NCBI GenBank assembly: GCA_046540835.1
Contig: JBKHEL010000001.1
Location: 7,492 to 71,491, forward strand
Source of the DNA: Coraliomargarita_B sp046540835
GTDB lineage: Bacteria; Verrucomicrobiota; Verrucomicrobiia; Opitutales; Coraliomargaritaceae
DNA: 64,000 bases
Direction: 5' to 3'
The notes under the pieces are model-generated. The model worked only from the letters and a program-made list of their open reading frames with translations. It did not search any database and was not told where the DNA came from. How positions within the stretch are numbered: the stretch's first letter is position 1; every line of letters starts with the position of its first letter. Shown one piece after another: positions 34,671-44,329 of the stretch. The translations under genes and the position numbers were made by a program.

Positions 34671-35741
34671 ATGAGGCATCGGCGTTTGAAGGTAGATTCT
34701 GGTTGTTCTTCGGCTGTATATCACTGCATGAGTCGGACGGTGAATGGGGAGCGTTTATTTGATGATCGGGAGAAGGAGGTGCTGCGGAAGATGCTTTGGC
34801 AGGTGGCGGATTTTTCCGGGGTGAAGGTTTTGACTTATGCTTTGATGGAGAACCACTTTCATGTGCTGATTGAGGTGCCTCAGCGGAGGGTTATTTCGGA
34901 TGGGGAGCTGATCCGGCGTTGGCATCGGCTTTATCCGCGACCGACGAAGTATGAGACGGCTTCGTTGAAAGTGATGAAGCGGATCTTGGCTGACGGCGGG
35001 GACCGGGCCGAAGCGGTCCGCGAGCGGTTGCTGCTTCGGATGGGGGATATTTCGGAGTTTATGAAGACCTTGAAACAGCGCTTTTCGACTTGGTTTAACA
35101 AGACGCATGAGCGCTTTGGCCCGCTTTGGTCGGATCGGTTTAAGAGCGTTCTGGTGGAGGGGCAGGGCAATCCGCTTCAGACGATTGCGGCCTACATTGA
35201 TCTCAATCCGGTGCGGGCCGGTATCGTTGACGACCCTAAAGATTACCGATTTTGCGGTTACGCTGAAGCGGTTGCTGGTTCTGGAAGCGGCCTCAGTGGC
35301 GGAAATGAGAAGGAGGGACAAAAGTTTGAATCGGGCCTGACGCATCCGGCAGTTGAAGGTCTGCGCTCGATTTGGCGCGCTTACGCAAATGGCATACCCG
35401 GCGAGGTCCTATCGGGAGAAATGGCTCTAAGCATGCACCGTGAACTCATTTTCGGGAAGCATGCGGGGCGAGCCGTTCTTTCGGAAGCAGAACGGGCAAA
35501 GGCTCTGAAGATTTTGGAAAGCGGGGAGGCGAATCTACCCCGGGCGACGGTGCTGCGCTGTCGGGTGCGTTATTTCACGGACGGGGCAATTTTAGGCAGC
35601 GAAAATTTCGTAAAAGCGTTTGTCGAAACGGTGCGGCAGAAAAAGCGCCGGAAGCGACCACCTAAGTTAAGCTGGTTGCGAGGGGCGGATTGGGGTGGCT
35701 TGGCAACTCTGCATGATGTGCGGCGGCGGGTCTTTGGCTGA
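34671..35741 (+). CDS. REP-associated tyrosine transposase (RAYT, Y1/IS200-like), copy 2
   Basis: A 356-residue paralogue of the transposase at 5290-6366. The shared core reads LRKMLWQVADFSGVKVLTYA, then ENHFHVLIEVP with the HUH pair, TLKQRFSTWFNKTHERFGPL, AAYIDLNPVRAGIVDDPKDY, and the C-terminal CRVRYFTDGAILG and LRGADWGG. Differences between the copies cluster in the linker near residues 205-240. Codons are richer in T at third positions than in the surrounding genes, suggesting a more recent arrival. The ATG at 34671 follows TTGGGGT; a GTG 36 bases upstream is less likely. It separates mreB from an unrelated membrane-protein gene. Confidence 0.9.
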   Translation: MRHRRLKVDSGCSSAVYHCMSRTVNGERLFDDREKEVLRKMLWQVADFSGVKVLTYALMENHFHVLIEVPQRRVISDGELIRRWHRLYPRPTKYETASLKVMKRILADGGDRAEAVRERLLLRMGDISEFMKTLKQRFSTWFNKTHERFGPLWSDRFKSVLVEGQGNPLQTIAAYIDLNPVRAGIVDDPKDYRFCGYAEAVAGSGSGLSGGNEKEGQKFESGLTHPAVEGLRSIWRAYANGIPGEVLSGEMALSMHRELIFGKHAGRAVLSEAERAKALKILESGEANLPRATVLRCRVRYFTDGAILGSENFVKAFVETVRQKKRRKRPPKLSWLRGADWGGLATLHDVRRRVFG

Positions 35742-35790
35742 GGGCTTCTTCAGCAAGCCACGGAAACGGATTAAAAGATTGCCATGCGGG

Positions 35791-36402
35791 CTAGGCGTCT
35801 TCGTCCGGGTCGGGCTCCTTTTGGGCTTCGATGCGCCGCTCGATTTCCAGAAGGATGGCTTCGGAACCTTTGAATTTGTGATCGTCGATACAGAGTCGGC
35901 GAGGCTTGTGTGCCCGTTCGTAGAGGGCATAGGCGATGCCCTTATTTTTCCACTTTTTGCGATCGGTTGCGTAAAATTCGTCCAACTGGACCTGTTGTCC
36001 GGATGCTCCGGTGACCGTCTCACCGTGGGCCTCAATCGTGAGTCGGTGGTTCCATAGGATCCAGGCGGCAAAGAGCAGGGCCCCCACCATCATCGTCCAT
36101 CCGATGACCCGTTGTTCGCGAATAGCCGCATCCGTTCTTTCTTTGGGCGTTTTACTGGAGTAACCCGCTTCACGGGCTTTTTGCTGCCAGGCGATCCGCA
36201 ATTCGGGGCTCTCTTCGTCCTCAATTTCGCCCGATTCGATCAAGCGTTCTTTGATCTCGACATATTCGGCGTAGCGTTCCGCTTCGTTCGGCCAATAGTG
36301 GTAGCCATCCGTAAGGAACCAGCCTGCGATACCGAAAATCATAAAAAACATGAAGAGCATGCGGCGGCGCCATTCTTTCGAGATTCGTGCGATAACTTCC
36401 AT
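35791..36402 (-). CDS. Hypothetical two-helix membrane protein
   Basis: A 203-residue protein, not assigned to a family. The N-terminus is positively charged (RISKEWRRR) and is followed by a membrane helix (MLFMFFMIFGIAGWFL). A glutamate-rich 70-residue segment follows (EYVEIKERLIESGEIEDEES), then a second helix (VIGWTMMVGALLFAAWILW) and a soluble C-terminal domain of about 75 residues with LTIEAHGETVTG and an acidic end (KEPDPDEDA). Both ends are probably cytoplasmic. Neighbours give no functional hint. The gene is convergent with RAYT copy 2. Confidence 0.7.
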   Translation of the reverse strand: MEVIARISKEWRRRMLFMFFMIFGIAGWFLTDGYHYWPNEAERYAEYVEIKERLIESGEIEDEESPELRIAWQQKAREAGYSSKTPKERTDAAIREQRVIGWTMMVGALLFAAWILWNHRLTIEAHGETVTGASGQQVQLDEFYATDRKKWKNKGIAYALYERAHKPRRLCIDDHKFKGSEAILLEIERRIEAQKEPDPDEDA

Positions 36403-36611
36403 AGCAATCTCTCTTGTGACCGATTTTCCTGCGAATTCAAATCAATTGCCCGTTTCCGGCGGTGTTCTTTTTGAATAATTTTGCATTCGGAGCTGCGATG
36501 AGCCGGTTTTGACAAAATGCTTTTCAACCGCGTCTCGTGCTTGCATCACTCCGGTGGACTTGTGATGGTTTCAGACTTCACTCAGCTCAACCTCAACAAA
36601 TTATCTCCTCT

Positions 36612-38120
36612 ATGTCAGAAGAAGCAGTTTCCGAAATAGGTCTGATTGGCCTCGCCGTCATGGGTCAAAACTTGGCTCTCAACATAGCCGATCACGGCTT
36701 TAAGATCTCGGTTTACAATCGAACGACCTCGAAGATGGAGGCATTCCTTGCAGAGAACCCCGACACACCCGGTGGCCTTGTGGGCTGTAAGACCCTGGAA
36801 GGGTTCGTGGCCTCGCTGAAGCGTCCGCGCAAGATCATCATTCTGGTGCAGGCCGGCTGGGCGACAGACAAGGTGATTGAGGGTCTTGTGCCGTTGCTTG
36901 AAGAGGAGGACATCATCATCGACGGGGGCAATGCCAAATGGGACGACACGATTCGCCGCGAAAAAGAGCTCACGGAGAAGGGCCTTCGGTTCATCGGCTC
37001 GGGTGTTTCCGGTGGTGAGGAGGGCGCGAGATTTGGCCCATCGCTGATGCCTGGTGGAACACCCGAGGCCTGGAAGTATCTGGAGCCTGTCTGGACGGCG
37101 ATTGCGGCAAAGGTCGATCCGGAAAGCGGAAAACCGATCGAAGGTGCCGAGCCCGGCAAGCCGGTTGAAGGGGGAGTCAGTTGCACCGCTTATATTGGAC
37201 CCGATGGAGCCGGTCACTACGTAAAGATGGTGCACAACGGCATCGAATACGGTGACATGCAGATGATCTGCGAGGCTTACGACCTGATGCAGCATGTGCT
37301 CGGTCTCTCGCCTGATGAGATGGGAGACATTTTTACGGAGTGGAATCAGGGTGAACTCGATTCCTTCCTGATTGAAATCACTGCGGACATCCTCAAGCAG
37401 GCTGACCCGGAGACCGGGAAGCCCTTCGTTGACGTGGTGCTCGATACGGCAGGGCAGAAGGGCACCGGGAAGTGGACATCTGTCAACGCGCTGGACATGG
37501 GCACGCCTGCGCCGACTGTAGCTGAGGCGGTCTTCGCCCGCTGCCTGTCTGCGGTGAAAGAAGAGCGTGTCGCTGCGGAAAAGATACTGAAAGGGCCCGA
37601 TGCTGCCCCCTTCGCCGGTGATAAAGCGGCGGTGGTGGAGGCCATTCGCGATGCGCTGTATGCCTCGAAAATCTGCTCTTACGCGCAGGGTTTTCAACTG
37701 ATGGCCTATGCGCAGGAAGAATATAACTGGGAGCTGAATTTCGGGGAGATTGCGCAGATCTTCCGCGGAGGCTGCATCATCCGTGCAAAATTTCTGCAAA
37801 AAATCACCGAAGCCTATGAGCGGGATCCGAAGCTGGCGAATTTGCTACTCGACCCCTACTTCAGTGACGCGATTCACAAGGCGCAGAGAAATTGGCGTAA
37901 GGTCATTGCTCTTGCCGCCGAGCATGGTGTGTCGATCCCGACCTTCAGTTCCGCGCTTTCCTACTATGACGGCTACCGTTCTGCCCGTCTTCCGCAAAAT
38001 CTTCTGCAAGCGCAGCGCGACTATTTTGGCGCCCACACGTATGAGCGTGTGGACAAGGCACGCGGAAAATTCTACCACATTGACTGGCCGAAATCGGACC
38101 GGCCGCAGGTCGAAATGTGA
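36612..38120 (+). CDS. gnd: 6-phosphogluconate dehydrogenase, decarboxylating
   Basis: A 502-residue NADP-dependent enzyme of the oxidative pentose phosphate pathway, yielding ribulose-5-phosphate and CO2. The Rossmann start IGLAVMGQNLALNIADHGF is at 9-27. Catalytic residues lie in GPDGAGHYVKMVHNGIEYGD (K205 and N209 region), with the C-terminal helix block QRDYFGAHTYERVD. It is longer than the usual 468-485 residues because of an insertion at about 169-187 with a repeated GKPIEG/GKPVEG element. ATG 36612 (MSEEAVS) is chosen; the open extension upstream looks non-coding. A strong terminator follows. Confidence 0.96.
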   Translation: MSEEAVSEIGLIGLAVMGQNLALNIADHGFKISVYNRTTSKMEAFLAENPDTPGGLVGCKTLEGFVASLKRPRKIIILVQAGWATDKVIEGLVPLLEEEDIIIDGGNAKWDDTIRREKELTEKGLRFIGSGVSGGEEGARFGPSLMPGGTPEAWKYLEPVWTAIAAKVDPESGKPIEGAEPGKPVEGGVSCTAYIGPDGAGHYVKMVHNGIEYGDMQMICEAYDLMQHVLGLSPDEMGDIFTEWNQGELDSFLIEITADILKQADPETGKPFVDVVLDTAGQKGTGKWTSVNALDMGTPAPTVAEAVFARCLSAVKEERVAAEKILKGPDAAPFAGDKAAVVEAIRDALYASKICSYAQGFQLMAYAQEEYNWELNFGEIAQIFRGGCIIRAKFLQKITEAYERDPKLANLLLDPYFSDAIHKAQRNWRKVIALAAEHGVSIPTFSSALSYYDGYRSARLPQNLLQAQRDYFGAHTYERVDKARGKFYHIDWPKSDRPQVEM

Positions 38121-38150
38121 GCTTCAGAGAGAATCCTCCTTTGACAAAAG

Positions 38151-38175
38151 CCTCCCGGAAACGGGAGGTTTTTTT
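38151..38175 (+). terminator. Rho-independent terminator of gnd
   Basis: A perfect stem CCTCCCG-GAAA-CGGGAGG (38151-38168) with a GAAA tetraloop and seven T, 30 bp after the gnd stop. Confidence 0.92.
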
Positions 38176-38201
38176 GGGTGGGGTTGTGTCGGGGGCATCA
38201 G

Positions 38202-38230
38202 CTTTTCAGCCGATGCTACAGGCTGAAAGG
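38202..38230. repeat. Hairpin between gnd and the convergent membrane-protein gene
   Basis: CTTTTCAGCC (38202-38211) pairs with GGCTGAAAGG (38221-38230) with one G-T pair over a 9-base loop. It may terminate the minus-strand gene ending at 38257, although no T-run follows on that strand. Confidence 0.4.
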
Positions 38231-38256
38231 CCCGAAGAAGGCAGCGGGCAGGCCGA

Positions 38257-39147
38257 TCAGGTCACAGACTTTCCGAGATAAGCGAGCATCCACATTTCTT
38301 TCCAAAGGCGATAGCGTCCTTCGCTGGTAAATTTGCCCTCTTCCTCCTGGCGCGGCCGGGGAACGAGGACTCCGGTTTCTGTATTTAGCCGTTCGAGAAC
38401 TCGTTGTTGCTCGTTCATTTGCTCCAGAGCGCTTTCTTCGAAGGGCACCGGCTTCAGGGATGATCGATGGACGCGTTTGCGGTGCAGGTTTATGAGACCT
38501 TTGAGGGAGCCGATCAGAGGCCTGCGGCACAGTTTCCACTTCTCCGGGTAGTAGCCACCGTAGGGTAAAAATTGGTTATCGGTGATCAATCGCTGCCCGT
38601 CCTCTCCCTCTGTTTGCACAGTGTAGCAGGCGGTCGAGCCGCCCTGACGCTTCGGCAGGAACAAGATTTGCACACGCGTCAGACGATCCTCGCTCTCATA
38701 GATTGAGGCGCGTAGGACCACCCCCGCAAACAGTTCCGCCTTGAGTGCTGCGATTCGCTTGAAGGCATTCTCCTTCAACCAGTCTTTGATATCGATATAG
38801 CGATTGTCTGCCGGCCATTCGTCACCGTCCTGATTGACCCGGAACGAGGGAAAAAGCGGCAGATCACTTCGACTCAGCGCCTTGATAACGATCCAATTAT
38901 AGCCCGTCTCGATGAGAAACCAGAGACCACAACCCGTAAAAAAGAGCACCCAGGCCGGGCGATAGGACCATTCAAAGGTCCGCAGGCAAAAGGCAAAAAG
39001 GGCTCCAAAGAGGAACCAGCGGATCCAGCGCGCACAGACATGAAGGACCGGCTGGTTCATACGGACCGCAACCATGGGTAAAACAACCGTGATGATCGCC
39101 AAACCGAAGAGAACATATTCGACTGGAAGAGGGAGGGTTTCTAGCAT
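38257..39147 (-). CDS. Hypothetical membrane protein
   Basis: A 296-residue product with three or four N-terminal hydrophobic segments (VEYVLFGLAIITVVLPMVAV, WFLFGALFAFCL, WVLFFTGCGLWFLIETGY) and a cytoplasmic-looking C-terminal domain of about 190 residues. That domain contains strand-like segments (RVQILFLPKRQ, STACYTVQTEG) and a basic helix (GLINLHRKRVHRSSL). No family was recognised. It lies downstream of dnaN on the same strand, separated by 211 bp, and is probably a separate unit. Confidence 0.68.
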   Translation of the reverse strand: MLETLPLPVEYVLFGLAIITVVLPMVAVRMNQPVLHVCARWIRWFLFGALFAFCLRTFEWSYRPAWVLFFTGCGLWFLIETGYNWIVIKALSRSDLPLFPSFRVNQDGDEWPADNRYIDIKDWLKENAFKRIAALKAELFAGVVLRASIYESEDRLTRVQILFLPKRQGGSTACYTVQTEGEDGQRLITDNQFLPYGGYYPEKWKLCRRPLIGSLKGLINLHRKRVHRSSLKPVPFEESALEQMNEQQRVLERLNTETGVLVPRPRQEEEGKFTSEGRYRLWKEMWMLAYLGKSVT

Positions 39148-39325
39148 TTCGATAGGTGAAAACTTAACTTTTCAGGCCTTTTGGTCAATGCGCAGATGGC
39201 CGCGTTCCATTTTGGTGTGGCGCGAGGCATCAGGCTAAAAGAGCTGCCGGGCTGGGCGGAGCTGTTGGATTATCTGCTTGCTCTACAACTGACGCCTGGG
39301 GTGGTGGTTCGGAATTTTGTGCCTG

Positions 39326-39342
39326 CGGTCTCGGCGAGACCG
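39326..39342. repeat. GC-rich hairpin between dnaN and the membrane-protein gene
   Basis: CGGTCTC-GGC-GAGACCG is a perfect 7-bp stem, 17 bp past the dnaN stop on the minus strand. With no T-run on that strand it is more like a REP unit than an intrinsic terminator. Confidence 0.4.
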
Positions 39343-39358
39343 GGCTGCTTTGCGTCTT

Positions 39359-40486
<1,128 letters not shown>

Positions 40487-40707
40487 GGTGGGATATTGGG
40501 TCTTTTTCGGAGTTACTGGCAATGCTTATATACTGGTTCTTTTTAACTCTATAAATCTCTCAGTAACAGTAAGCCTGGTGAATGGTGAGAAAAACGAAAC
40601 AAATAACTGAGGACAAGTTCTTTACGCATAAAAATTCCTGGGGAAAAGTCTGTGACCCGGATCTTAATTTGGTGAATGAATCGAAAAAGTATTTTTCTCT
40701 CCACAGT

Positions 40708-41592
40708 TTATTCCCCTTTGTTCGCAGGTTGTTCACTCCGCTTTTCCGCCTGGATCTGCAGGCGTTTCCGGGCCCGGTAGATTCGGTAGAAGTATCGGAC
40801 CGGACCGCAGGCGATATAGCCTAGAAAAAGGAGCGCGAAGGCCAACTCTTTGATAACGAAGGCAATGCCGAGCCCGAAGATCAGGAAGATAAAAGTGCGG
40901 AAACGGGTGCTCGTTTGCCAATCGACATTTTTAAAGCTTGGGTAGGGCACATTGCTGACCATGAGGACCGCGATGGCGAGCAAGAGCGGGGGCAAGAGGA
41001 TTGCCAGACCCTGGAGTTCGAAGCTATTGAGCACGAGGACGAGGGAAGCAACCATACCGGCAGCGGCAGGGACCGGCAGGCCGAGAAAATCCTTCGTGCC
41101 TTTGAGCTGCTCGGCCGGGGGGAGCATCGGGTGTGTGAGCACATTGAAGCGGGCCAGCCGCACAGCGGCACAGAGCAGATAAACAAAAGCGATCAGCCAG
41201 CCGATTTGCAGGAAGAAAGGATACTTCTCGGTTGGCGAGAGGATGAGGAAAAGCATCATGAGAGCGGGGGCGACGCCGAAGGAGATGATATCAGCGATTG
41301 AATCGAACTCCTTCCCGAAGAGGGATTCCCTGCCTCCCAGGCGAGCGACCCTTCCGTCGAGCGCATCACAGATGACGGCAAAGAGAATAAACCAGACGGC
41401 CTGAGTGAAGTGGCCGGAGACCACTTCCGGGTCGGTCGCATCATTTGCCTGAATGCAGCGGAGGATCGCGAGAAAGCCGAAAAACAGATTTCCTGCAGTC
41501 AGGCTGTTTGGAAGCAGATAAATATGGCTCGCTTCAGCAGCATCCGCGTATTGATGCTCTTTTTTTGGAGCTTCGTTGTTTTTCCCGGTCAT
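40708..41592 (-). CDS. pssA: CDP-diacylglycerol--serine O-phosphatidyltransferase
   Basis: A 294-residue membrane enzyme making phosphatidylserine, the precursor of phosphatidylethanolamine. The CDP-alcohol phosphatidyltransferase motif D-G-x2-A-R-x8-G-x3-D-x3-D is visible in DALDGRVARLGG and GKEFDSIADIISFG (about 82-107). Seven or eight hydrophobic segments are present, and a basic C-terminal tail (RARKRLQIQAEKR). It follows the RelE-like gene by 12 bp on the same strand, so the two are probably co-transcribed. psd is not adjacent. Confidence 0.94.
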   Translation of the reverse strand: MTGKNNEAPKKEHQYADAAEASHIYLLPNSLTAGNLFFGFLAILRCIQANDATDPEVVSGHFTQAVWFILFAVICDALDGRVARLGGRESLFGKEFDSIADIISFGVAPALMMLFLILSPTEKYPFFLQIGWLIAFVYLLCAAVRLARFNVLTHPMLPPAEQLKGTKDFLGLPVPAAAGMVASLVLVLNSFELQGLAILLPPLLLAIAVLMVSNVPYPSFKNVDWQTSTRFRTFIFLIFGLGIAFVIKELAFALLFLGYIACGPVRYFYRIYRARKRLQIQAEKRSEQPANKGE

Positions 41593-41604
41593 GCGATGGC
41601 AACA

Positions 41605-41988
41605 CTATTTTGCGGTGTCTTGCTCCTCCTCTGCTTTATGGCGCAAGGACTCCAGATACTTCCAGAAAGAGTCATGTTGCTCGGCGAGAAATTCCTCACT
41701 GACCGGCAACCTGGAGCGGAAGATAAAATCACCGAGCGTATTTTTATGCAGGATGTAGTGAGCGTAGAGGGTATCGCTGCCCTGTTGCTCAAAATAAATC
41801 CGGAATTCACCTGCGCGGACGCGGTAAAAAGTTTTTCCGCCACGGTGAAAGCGTCCGAGTTCCTCATTCGGATGATCGAGCTGTTCCTCGGTGAGTGTGC
41901 TCACGACCTCGACCAGAATCATCTGGGAACGCGTATCGAGCTGATTGAGCTCGTGCATGCTTTGTTCACTGAAATTGACTTGAAACAT
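41605..41988 (-). CDS. RelE/ParE-like toxin-fold protein without antitoxin
   Basis: A 127-residue protein with the RelE/ParE pattern: FSEQSMHELNQLD, then TFYRVRAGEFRIYFEQQGSD, where the basic-aromatic core strand (YRVRAGEFRIYF) is diagnostic, then a strand LYAHYILHKN. RelE-type proteins cleave ribosome-bound mRNA, but this one has an extended C-terminal helix (DSFWKYLESLRHKAEEEQD) and no antitoxin gene in front or behind. It sits directly upstream of pssA. It may have been recruited to a regulatory role, or a distant antitoxin may exist. Confidence 0.65.
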   Translation of the reverse strand: MFQVNFSEQSMHELNQLDTRSQMILVEVVSTLTEEQLDHPNEELGRFHRGGKTFYRVRAGEFRIYFEQQGSDTLYAHYILHKNTLGDFIFRSRLPVSEEFLAEQHDSFWKYLESLRHKAEEEQDTAK

Positions 41989-42178
41989 TTTGAGTAGCGA
42001 TAGGGATGACGACTTTTACGAATTCTGCAATCGCGTATTCACTCAATGCAGACTCCGGCAGTTGCTTCAATCAAAGGGTTGAAGAGCTCCGGAGGTTGAC
42101 TGGTGTTCGTAGTCGAACATTGAGTAGAAAGGTGGATAGGTTTGCAGCAGTTTTTGAAAAGGGCTACGACTTGGTTTG

Positions 42179-43864
42179 ATGAGAGATTCAAAGCACAGAG
42201 TCATGACACTTATGGTGGACGGGCACAACCGCTTTCTCTGTAGGTTCAGCCCTACCGGGGAAGGTTGGGTCCTCGTTTACGATAGGATCGATAAGGGGTT
42301 TCATTGGTTTGACTTTGGAGAAGGTGAGCATCTTCAGAAAATTGAAATCGTTTACGTCCCGGCGGAGGCATCCGATGAGGATACGGAGTTTCTATCCCTT
42401 CGGCAGTTAAAGGACGGGCGGGTCCTTGCAAGCAAAACGGCGGATTTGATTTCGGCGATGGAGCCTTATCTTGCCGATCTCCCCTATCTTGATTTGGGAG
42501 AGAATGAATACATCTACCGCTTTCGAACCGCACGCGAGCGGAACAGTTCCATTTATGTCGATGATCAGTCGGAGGCGCTTTATCAGAGTCGTTTATGTGA
42601 AGCGATCAAAGCGGCCCGACGAACCCGGGAGAAGACCTCCGGCGCACCTGCGGAACTCGATTTCGGGGCGGTGCGTTATATTATACCCAGTCATTTCGGC
42701 TTTTGTCTAGGAGTCCAAAATGCAATCGAGCGGGCTTATGAAACCGTGGCTGCAAATCCCGGTAAGCGGGTGCTGATGCTGAGCGAGTTGATTCACAACC
42801 CTTTTGTGAATCAGGATCTGCTGGATCGGGGATTGCGTTACCTGCAGACAGATAAGGGGATGCCGCTGCGCGAAGACGGTTTGATCGCGACCGATCCGGA
42901 AGATCCCTCGGCACTTTGGAACCAACTGAATGAAGACGACATCGTGATCATCCCCGCTTTCGGGGCGACAAACGAAGATAAGATAAAGCTGATCCGGCGG
43001 GGCATATCGATACGGGAAAACGATGCCACCTGTATGCTTGTGGAGAAGGTTTGGAAGGCAGCGCGCCGTTACGCGAAGGCGGGGTTCACGGTAGTCATTC
43101 ACGGGAAGTCCGAACACGAAGAGACCAAGGCAACGTTCTCAAATGCATCAAAATACGGGCCGGCGTTGATGCTCCGGAACCGGGCGCATGCGGAGAAGCT
43201 GGGAGCCGTTCTTAAAACGAGCGGAGCCGAGCGGCAGAGGCTTTTTGAATCCTCCTTTGCCGGGCTTTATTCGGGAGGCTTTGACCCCCTCCGGGACCTG
43301 GAGAAGATCGCGGTGGTGAATCAGACGACGCTGTTGCGCAACGAGACCCTGGGCATTATAGACTATTTAAAAGAAGTCATCGCTGAAATACACGGAGGCG
43401 ACGCCGTCTCAGAGCACATCTGGACAAAGGGTAAAGGAGACACCCTTTGTTATGCGACACAGGTCAATCAGGATGCCCTGCATAAGGCGGTCGAAGCACC
43501 TGTGGATGCTGCTTTGGTGGTCGGAGGGCGCAACAGCTCGAACACCTTCCAGCTCTACCGTGTCTGCGAGAGTCGGTTCGGTGAACGGGCTCATTATATC
43601 CAGTCGGAGGCAAACATTATCTCGTTGGAAAAGATTCGGCACTACAGTTTCCCCCATGACCTCGAAAATCTGCCCGAGCGAAGCCTGGTCGAACGCCCTT
43701 TTCTCGATCCCGGTGTGGTTTCTCCGCGGATTTTGCTCACCGGCGGAGCGTCTTGTCCGGATGGGATTATTCAGCAGGTGATTCACCGGATCAACCGCTT
43801 TTTCCCACCCGAGACGCTTCGGCCGGTTGAGACGATTCTCGAAAGTTTTGATGGTGGGGGTTGA
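42179..43864 (+). CDS. ispH: 4-hydroxy-3-methylbut-2-enyl diphosphate reductase with N-terminal extension
   Basis: The last enzyme of the non-mevalonate isoprenoid route, a [4Fe-4S] protein making IPP and DMAPP. The three cluster cysteines are in GFCLGVQNA (about residue 176), DATCMLVEKVW and GGASCPDG. Substrate residues lie in HGKSEHEETKA, VNQTTLLRNET and GGRNSSNT. The catalytic part resembles the longer Bacteroidota/plant-type LytB rather than the 310-residue E. coli form. About 165 residues precede it (VDGHNRFLCRFSPTGEGWVL and a charged linker). That extension has no recognised family and has a beta-rich look. A TTG lies one codon upstream; ATG 42179 is used. Confidence 0.9.
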   Translation: MRDSKHRVMTLMVDGHNRFLCRFSPTGEGWVLVYDRIDKGFHWFDFGEGEHLQKIEIVYVPAEASDEDTEFLSLRQLKDGRVLASKTADLISAMEPYLADLPYLDLGENEYIYRFRTARERNSSIYVDDQSEALYQSRLCEAIKAARRTREKTSGAPAELDFGAVRYIIPSHFGFCLGVQNAIERAYETVAANPGKRVLMLSELIHNPFVNQDLLDRGLRYLQTDKGMPLREDGLIATDPEDPSALWNQLNEDDIVIIPAFGATNEDKIKLIRRGISIRENDATCMLVEKVWKAARRYAKAGFTVVIHGKSEHEETKATFSNASKYGPALMLRNRAHAEKLGAVLKTSGAERQRLFESSFAGLYSGGFDPLRDLEKIAVVNQTTLLRNETLGIIDYLKEVIAEIHGGDAVSEHIWTKGKGDTLCYATQVNQDALHKAVEAPVDAALVVGGRNSSNTFQLYRVCESRFGERAHYIQSEANIISLEKIRHYSFPHDLENLPERSLVERPFLDPGVVSPRILLTGGASCPDGIIQQVIHRINRFFPPETLRPVETILESFDGGG

Positions 43865-43894
43865 GGAATCAGCAAGAGGCATTAGGTTTCGAGT

Positions 43895-44260
43895 GTGTTG
43901 ATTTCCCTAACAGATTTTGAAGGCAATGCCCGGCCGGTAATCGCTTTTGAGATCGGACAACTGGTCTGCCATCGCCGCTATGGGTATCGGGGCGTCATCG
44001 TCGCCTGCGATCCCTGTTGTCAGGCCGGTGAAAAATGGTATCTTTCGAATAAGACGCAGCCTCCACGGGAGCAGCCCTGGTATCACGTTCTTGTTCATGA
44101 CAGTGGCGGCATCAGCACCTATGTGGCGCAATCGAACCTTGAAAGCGATGAAAGTGGTCAACCCATCGATCACCCCCGCCTGAAGACGTATTTTTCAACC
44201 TTTCAGGACGGGCGATACATTTTGAGGGAGAGCACCGGGCAGGGCAGTTGCGGGATTTGA
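43895..44260 (+). CDS. hspQ: Heat shock protein HspQ / YccV-like
   Basis: A 121-residue protein of the YccV/HspQ family, which in E. coli binds hemimethylated DNA and affects protein turnover by Lon. The family pattern is seen in FEIGQLVCHRRYGYRGVIVACDP (about 18-40), WYHVLVHDSGGISTYVAQSNLE (about 62-83), and the closing YFSTF. The start is a GTG at 43895; a TTG follows one codon later and no ATG is available before the conserved part. It follows ispH by 30 bp on the same strand. Confidence 0.85.
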   Translation: MLISLTDFEGNARPVIAFEIGQLVCHRRYGYRGVIVACDPCCQAGEKWYLSNKTQPPREQPWYHVLVHDSGGISTYVAQSNLESDESGQPIDHPRLKTYFSTFQDGRYILRESTGQGSCGI

Positions 44261-44282
44261 CCGTTTGGCGATTCAAATAAAA

Positions 44283-44329
44283 AAGCCCTGAAGCCTCGAT
44301 CAAGCCATCTGCTTAGACAGCCTGGGCTT
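44283..44329 (-). terminator. Probable terminator of miaB
   Basis: On the minus strand AAGCCC and GGGCTT pair across the end of the miaB gene, followed by TTTTTT and AT. The long loop makes it weaker than the two terminators near 28.3 and 38.2 kb. Confidence 0.45.

Noticed and set aside
40487..40707. Origin of replication next to dnaN
   Set aside because: No perfect DnaA box (TTATCCACA) and no dnaA, recF or gyrB beside the gene; only a weak CTCTCCACA string was seen.
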